The notes under the pieces were generated by a model, which made no database searches, had not been told where the DNA came from, and saw nothing but the letters and a program-made list of their open reading frames with translations. From Eledone cirrhosa (lineage: Eukaryota > Mollusca > Cephalopoda > Octopoda > Eledonidae), in contig OZ024740.1 of the NCBI GenBank assembly GCA_964016885.1, positions 300,468,709 to 300,532,708 of the forward strand: a stretch of DNA of 64,000 bases. The letters are read 5' to 3'. Below are positions 61,440 through 64,000 of the stretch, piece by piece (position 1 is the first letter of the stretch; each line of letters opens with the position of its first letter). A program made the position numbers and the translations under genes.

Positions 61440-61495
61440 ACTGAGAGATGACGCATGTCGAATAGACAGAACATACCATCGGTCGTTTCCTCACT
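60894..61495. repeat. Inverted pair of about 53 bp (about 80 percent alike)
   Basis: 60894-60946 (GTGAGGAAACGACCGAAGCT, ATTCGACGCGGTTCATCTCT) and 61442-61495 (GAGAGATGACGCATGTCGAA, CATCGGTCGTTTCCTCAC) are inverted relatives. They enclose the left arm of the next inverted repeat. Confidence 0.75.
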
Positions 61496-61640
61496 CACTG
61501 AATGGCCAATTAAGTTCGTATTACTAAAATTTGAACCCAGCTGGCCAGATTAACTTTCGTTAATCAGTGAGGAAGACGGCTTGTGTGAGGAAGAATGTTA
61601 GTATACCCGGATTCCTGCAGCAAATTCTGCGGTCCCGATC

Positions 61641-61643
<3 letters not shown>
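61241..61643. repeat. About 150-bp inverted repeat with (TA)n in the loop
   Basis: Left arm 61241-61391 and right arm 61491-61643 are near-identical reverse complements (about 95 percent). Both include the small hairpin GATTAACGAAAGTTAATC. The loop is (TA)n plus the GAGAGATGACGCATG segment. A further (TA)n follows at 61643-61700. Confidence 0.9.
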
Positions 61644-61700
<57 letters not shown>

Positions 61701-61776
61701 CCAATCATATCTCATTTTGTTTCACCCGTTTAGCTTGTTCGCTTTTTTTGGCTATGGTGGCTATGGTTTCTTAACC

Positions 61777-61913
61777 ATCGTCTCAAAGTGTACGACCATT
61801 GTAACTTATGTTTATAGCCCTGCTATCCTCTTCATATGCATGGAGCGCTTGTCTGCATAATATAGAAGTTGCGTTTCGCTAATTTCTACCCGCCGAAATG
61901 CGATTCTCGCTAA

Positions 61914-61967
<54 letters not shown>

Positions 61968-62104
61968 TTAGCGAGAATCGCATTTCGGCGGGTAGAAATT
62001 AGCGAAACGCAACTTCTATATTATGCAGACAAGCGCTCCATGCATATGAAGAGGATAGCAGGGCTATAAACATAAGTTACAATGGTCGTACACTTTGAGA
62101 CGAT
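61777..62104. repeat. Perfect 144-bp inverted repeat around (TA)n
   Basis: 61777-61920 and 61961-62104 read as exact reverse complements (ATCGTCTCAAAGTGTACGAC ... GAATGCGATTCTCGCTAAAT type content), separated by about 40 bases of TA. This is an almost ideal cruciform-forming sequence, and the lack of arm divergence implies recent origin or ongoing conversion. Confidence 0.95.
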
Positions 62105-63030
62105 CTGATGTTGGTCCCCTCTCTCACTTCCGTTTTCCTTCGTCTCTCCCTCTTTGCGCCTGTTCTCACTAAGATCAGACGTGTTTCTCTTCGCTCTTTC
62201 TCATGCTGTTAATGCGGATTCAAGGCTTACATTCGGTTTCCCTTTTAACGCCTCTCTCTCCTATTGGTTACTGCAACTTATATTTACTACTGTCTCATGT
62301 TTTCCTCTCGCTATTTGTATATTTTTCTTCTGTTTATTTTACCTTTTCTGTCGTTCTCTTCGCTATCGTCTCTGTTTTTTGGGGGGAGGGAGTTTTGTTT
62401 TCTCTTAAATTATTCTTTTAGTTGTTACCACACTTTGCTGAGATGTACTGTCTTTAATGCGGAAAAACATCAGCAACCTACTGCTGACAGCTGAAGAGTG
62501 GGAGTTGTCCTTATGTTTGTTCTTTTCTTATGTTTTCTAAACTATATTTCATTAGTAACCACATAGCGCCTTTGTCACTTTAATTCATATTAATGTATAA
62601 ACTCCATCCAAAGGAGTAAGAAACGAGAGACAAAACATTAATTTAGAGCCGTTAAGCTACAACACACATACAATTTTGTGTGACGAGGGGGAAAGAGTGT
62701 GGTGCCTCATAGAACGAGATATGAAACAAAGAAAAAAAAGGAAAAAAAAGGAAGGAAGCAAAAAAGCAAAGAGAAGAAAGTAAGATATCGTGTTAATAAT
62801 GTAAATCGAGCCGTTAAATTGTGGGTGAATAGATAAACACTTTCGTCACAGAAACTTAACTGGAGAAAATTAACAAAGAAAGGACAAGTCACCAAACGGA
62901 AAGAAAACCATACGAAAAACAATTTAAATATATATATATACAAACAAGGGCTACAGAACTACACTGTGACCAGCCGTTGGGATATACCTCTACCAACGGT
63001 ATTGCTAGTTCATATATATATGCATATGTG
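62105..63030. other. Interval without a recognised gene
   Basis: A pyrimidine-rich stretch (62110-62430) gives short Leu/Phe/Ser-rich frames of low-complexity type on the plus strand. Purine-rich A/G runs lie at 62720-62790. No element or gene was recognised. Confidence 0.5.
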
Positions 63031-63041
63031 TGTATGTGTGT

Positions 63042-63043
63042 GA

Positions 63044-63101
<58 letters not shown>

Positions 63102-63111
63102 GTGCGTGCGC

Positions 63112-63155
<44 letters not shown>
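63042..63155. repeat. (TG)n microsatellite
   Basis: About 110 bases of TG with a central GCGTGCGCGCGTG interruption. Confidence 0.95.
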
Positions 63156-63158
<3 letters not shown>

Positions 63159-63536
63159 TAGATATATGCACATGCGAATGCTTTCTTTTTCTTATATATT
63201 CAATTTGAATTAATGTCTCTTTCCTCCTCATTTAAGAATATAAACGAAAAAAAAAAAAAAAAATAAAAACGATCTCATACAGCTTGTTATAAACTTCGAA
63301 AAGAAGCTGCATCATTTATATTTATTTGATGATATCTTTGGAAGTGTTGCATCGTCCCATTATCTTTTTCTGACTTATCAACACCTCTAGGGAATTATAT
63401 CTAGGTAAACACTTAGATATGCAAACAGATATGTATGTCGATATCGATATATCTCTCTCTATATATATATGCTCTCTCTCTCTCTATATATATATATATA
63501 TTTATAGAGAGACAGTGAGAAACATATACACACATC

Positions 63537-64000
63537 TTAAACAAAAAATCTGAGGCAATTTCGGCTTGTAAACATAAATTGCACAAAACTTTCCTGTATT
63601 ACAGCTCCACGTTATACCCTAACGGATAGTACAATCTATACGTGGACATTTTACGTCTCGATGTGGGAGCTAAGTATATGTTTTGTTTATACCTTTACTT
63701 ATTTGCATAGGTAAGTATATATTATCCGTATGTTTTATGAAGGTACGTATACCTTCTCGTACGTATATTTGATTGTTATGACGTATAATTTTTTTTTTTT
63801 AATATATTCTGGTACATATGGTTGGGCTATGTGTATACGGGAGTTTTGCGTCTGTGTGAGTATGCAGGTTCGTACGTATGTAGGGCGTGTGTATATGTGT
63901 ACTTCGTGTTTTGGTTGACTTACGTCTCCGAACATTCGTGTATTTACATGTAGGTATGTGTGTGCGCTTGTTATATACGTATTTATTTATTTATATACGT
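63537..64000 (+). pseudogene. 3' end of a PLE-like element (last 30 codons and 3' UTR)
   Basis: 63537-63629 encodes LNKKSEAISACKHKLHKTFL, then YYSSTLYPNG and a stop, the same C-terminus as the minus-strand element at 34862-34950. The AT-rich 3' UTR that follows matches 34830 down to about 34490 with moderate divergence. The 5' break lies at a CT/TA microsatellite. The copy continues beyond the window. Confidence 0.8.

Overview
The window reads as non-coding, repeat-dominated nuclear DNA of a cephalopod mollusc, most likely an octopus. The case rests on several SINE pieces recalled as cephalopod tRNA-derived families (about 964-1075, 2071-2176, 2551-2662, 3978-4030, 27911-28015, 43165-43210, 47217-47295), on heavy (TA)n, (CA)n, (GA)n and (ATCT)n microsatellites in AT-rich DNA, and on a dense mix of LINEs, Penelope-like elements (PLEs) and a Helitron. 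No host protein gene could be recognised. Every convincing coding stretch belongs to a retroelement, and all are broken by stops, frameshifts, truncations or deletions.

Layout. 0-0.65 kb: Penelope-type GIY-YIG endonuclease end (minus) between 60-bp inverted repeats. 1.5-2.85 kb: tandem array, period about 485 bp, pairing a 5S rRNA-derived segment with a tRNA-SINE-like head. 4.2-4.7 kb: one copy of a satellite family that recurs as a 592-bp tandem at 32.5-33.7 kb. 5.0-5.9 kb: GC-rich C-terminus of a LINE with a restriction-like endonuclease (REL). 8.8-14.3 kb (minus): nearly full-length apurinic-endonuclease (APE) LINE with gag-like ORF1 and ORF2. 14.5-15.25 kb: local tandem duplications. 15.3-22.0 kb (plus): two diverged REL-type LINEs head to tail, both with (AAT)n tails. 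22-29 kb: mostly unrecognised AT-rich sequence. 29-33 kb: foldback repeats and microsatellites.

33.8-41.2 kb: two Penelope-like loci carrying a YRDD-type reverse transcriptase. In the first the two halves of the element face opposite ways. In the second a 3.7-kb head-to-head palindrome is formed by two copies, one lacking the RT core. 46.98-47.83 kb: non-autonomous Helitron with canonical ends. 48.4-49.5 kb (minus): RTE-like RT fragment. 49.85-50.45 kb: LINE 3' end with a zinc finger and (ATGT)n tail. 50.47-51.75 kb: nested direct repeats. 55.4-60.1 kb (plus): two further copies of the APE LINE, one with a large internal deletion joining ORF1 to the RT YADD motif, the next inserted directly behind its (ATCT)n tail. 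60.2-62.1 kb: three long, near-perfect inverted repeats. 63.5-64.0 kb: the 3' end of the same Penelope-like family as at 34.3-35.6 kb, running off the window.

Nothing here forms an operon or host pathway. The elements act as parasites that copy by target-primed reverse transcription (LINEs, PLEs), rolling-circle transposition (Helitron) or in trans (SINEs). The most striking structural theme is repeated association of long, nearly perfect inverted repeats with (TA)n tracts and with Penelope-like leaders that contain a degenerate hammerhead-like fold. Assignments rest on motifs read by eye and remembered family features; no database search was possible.
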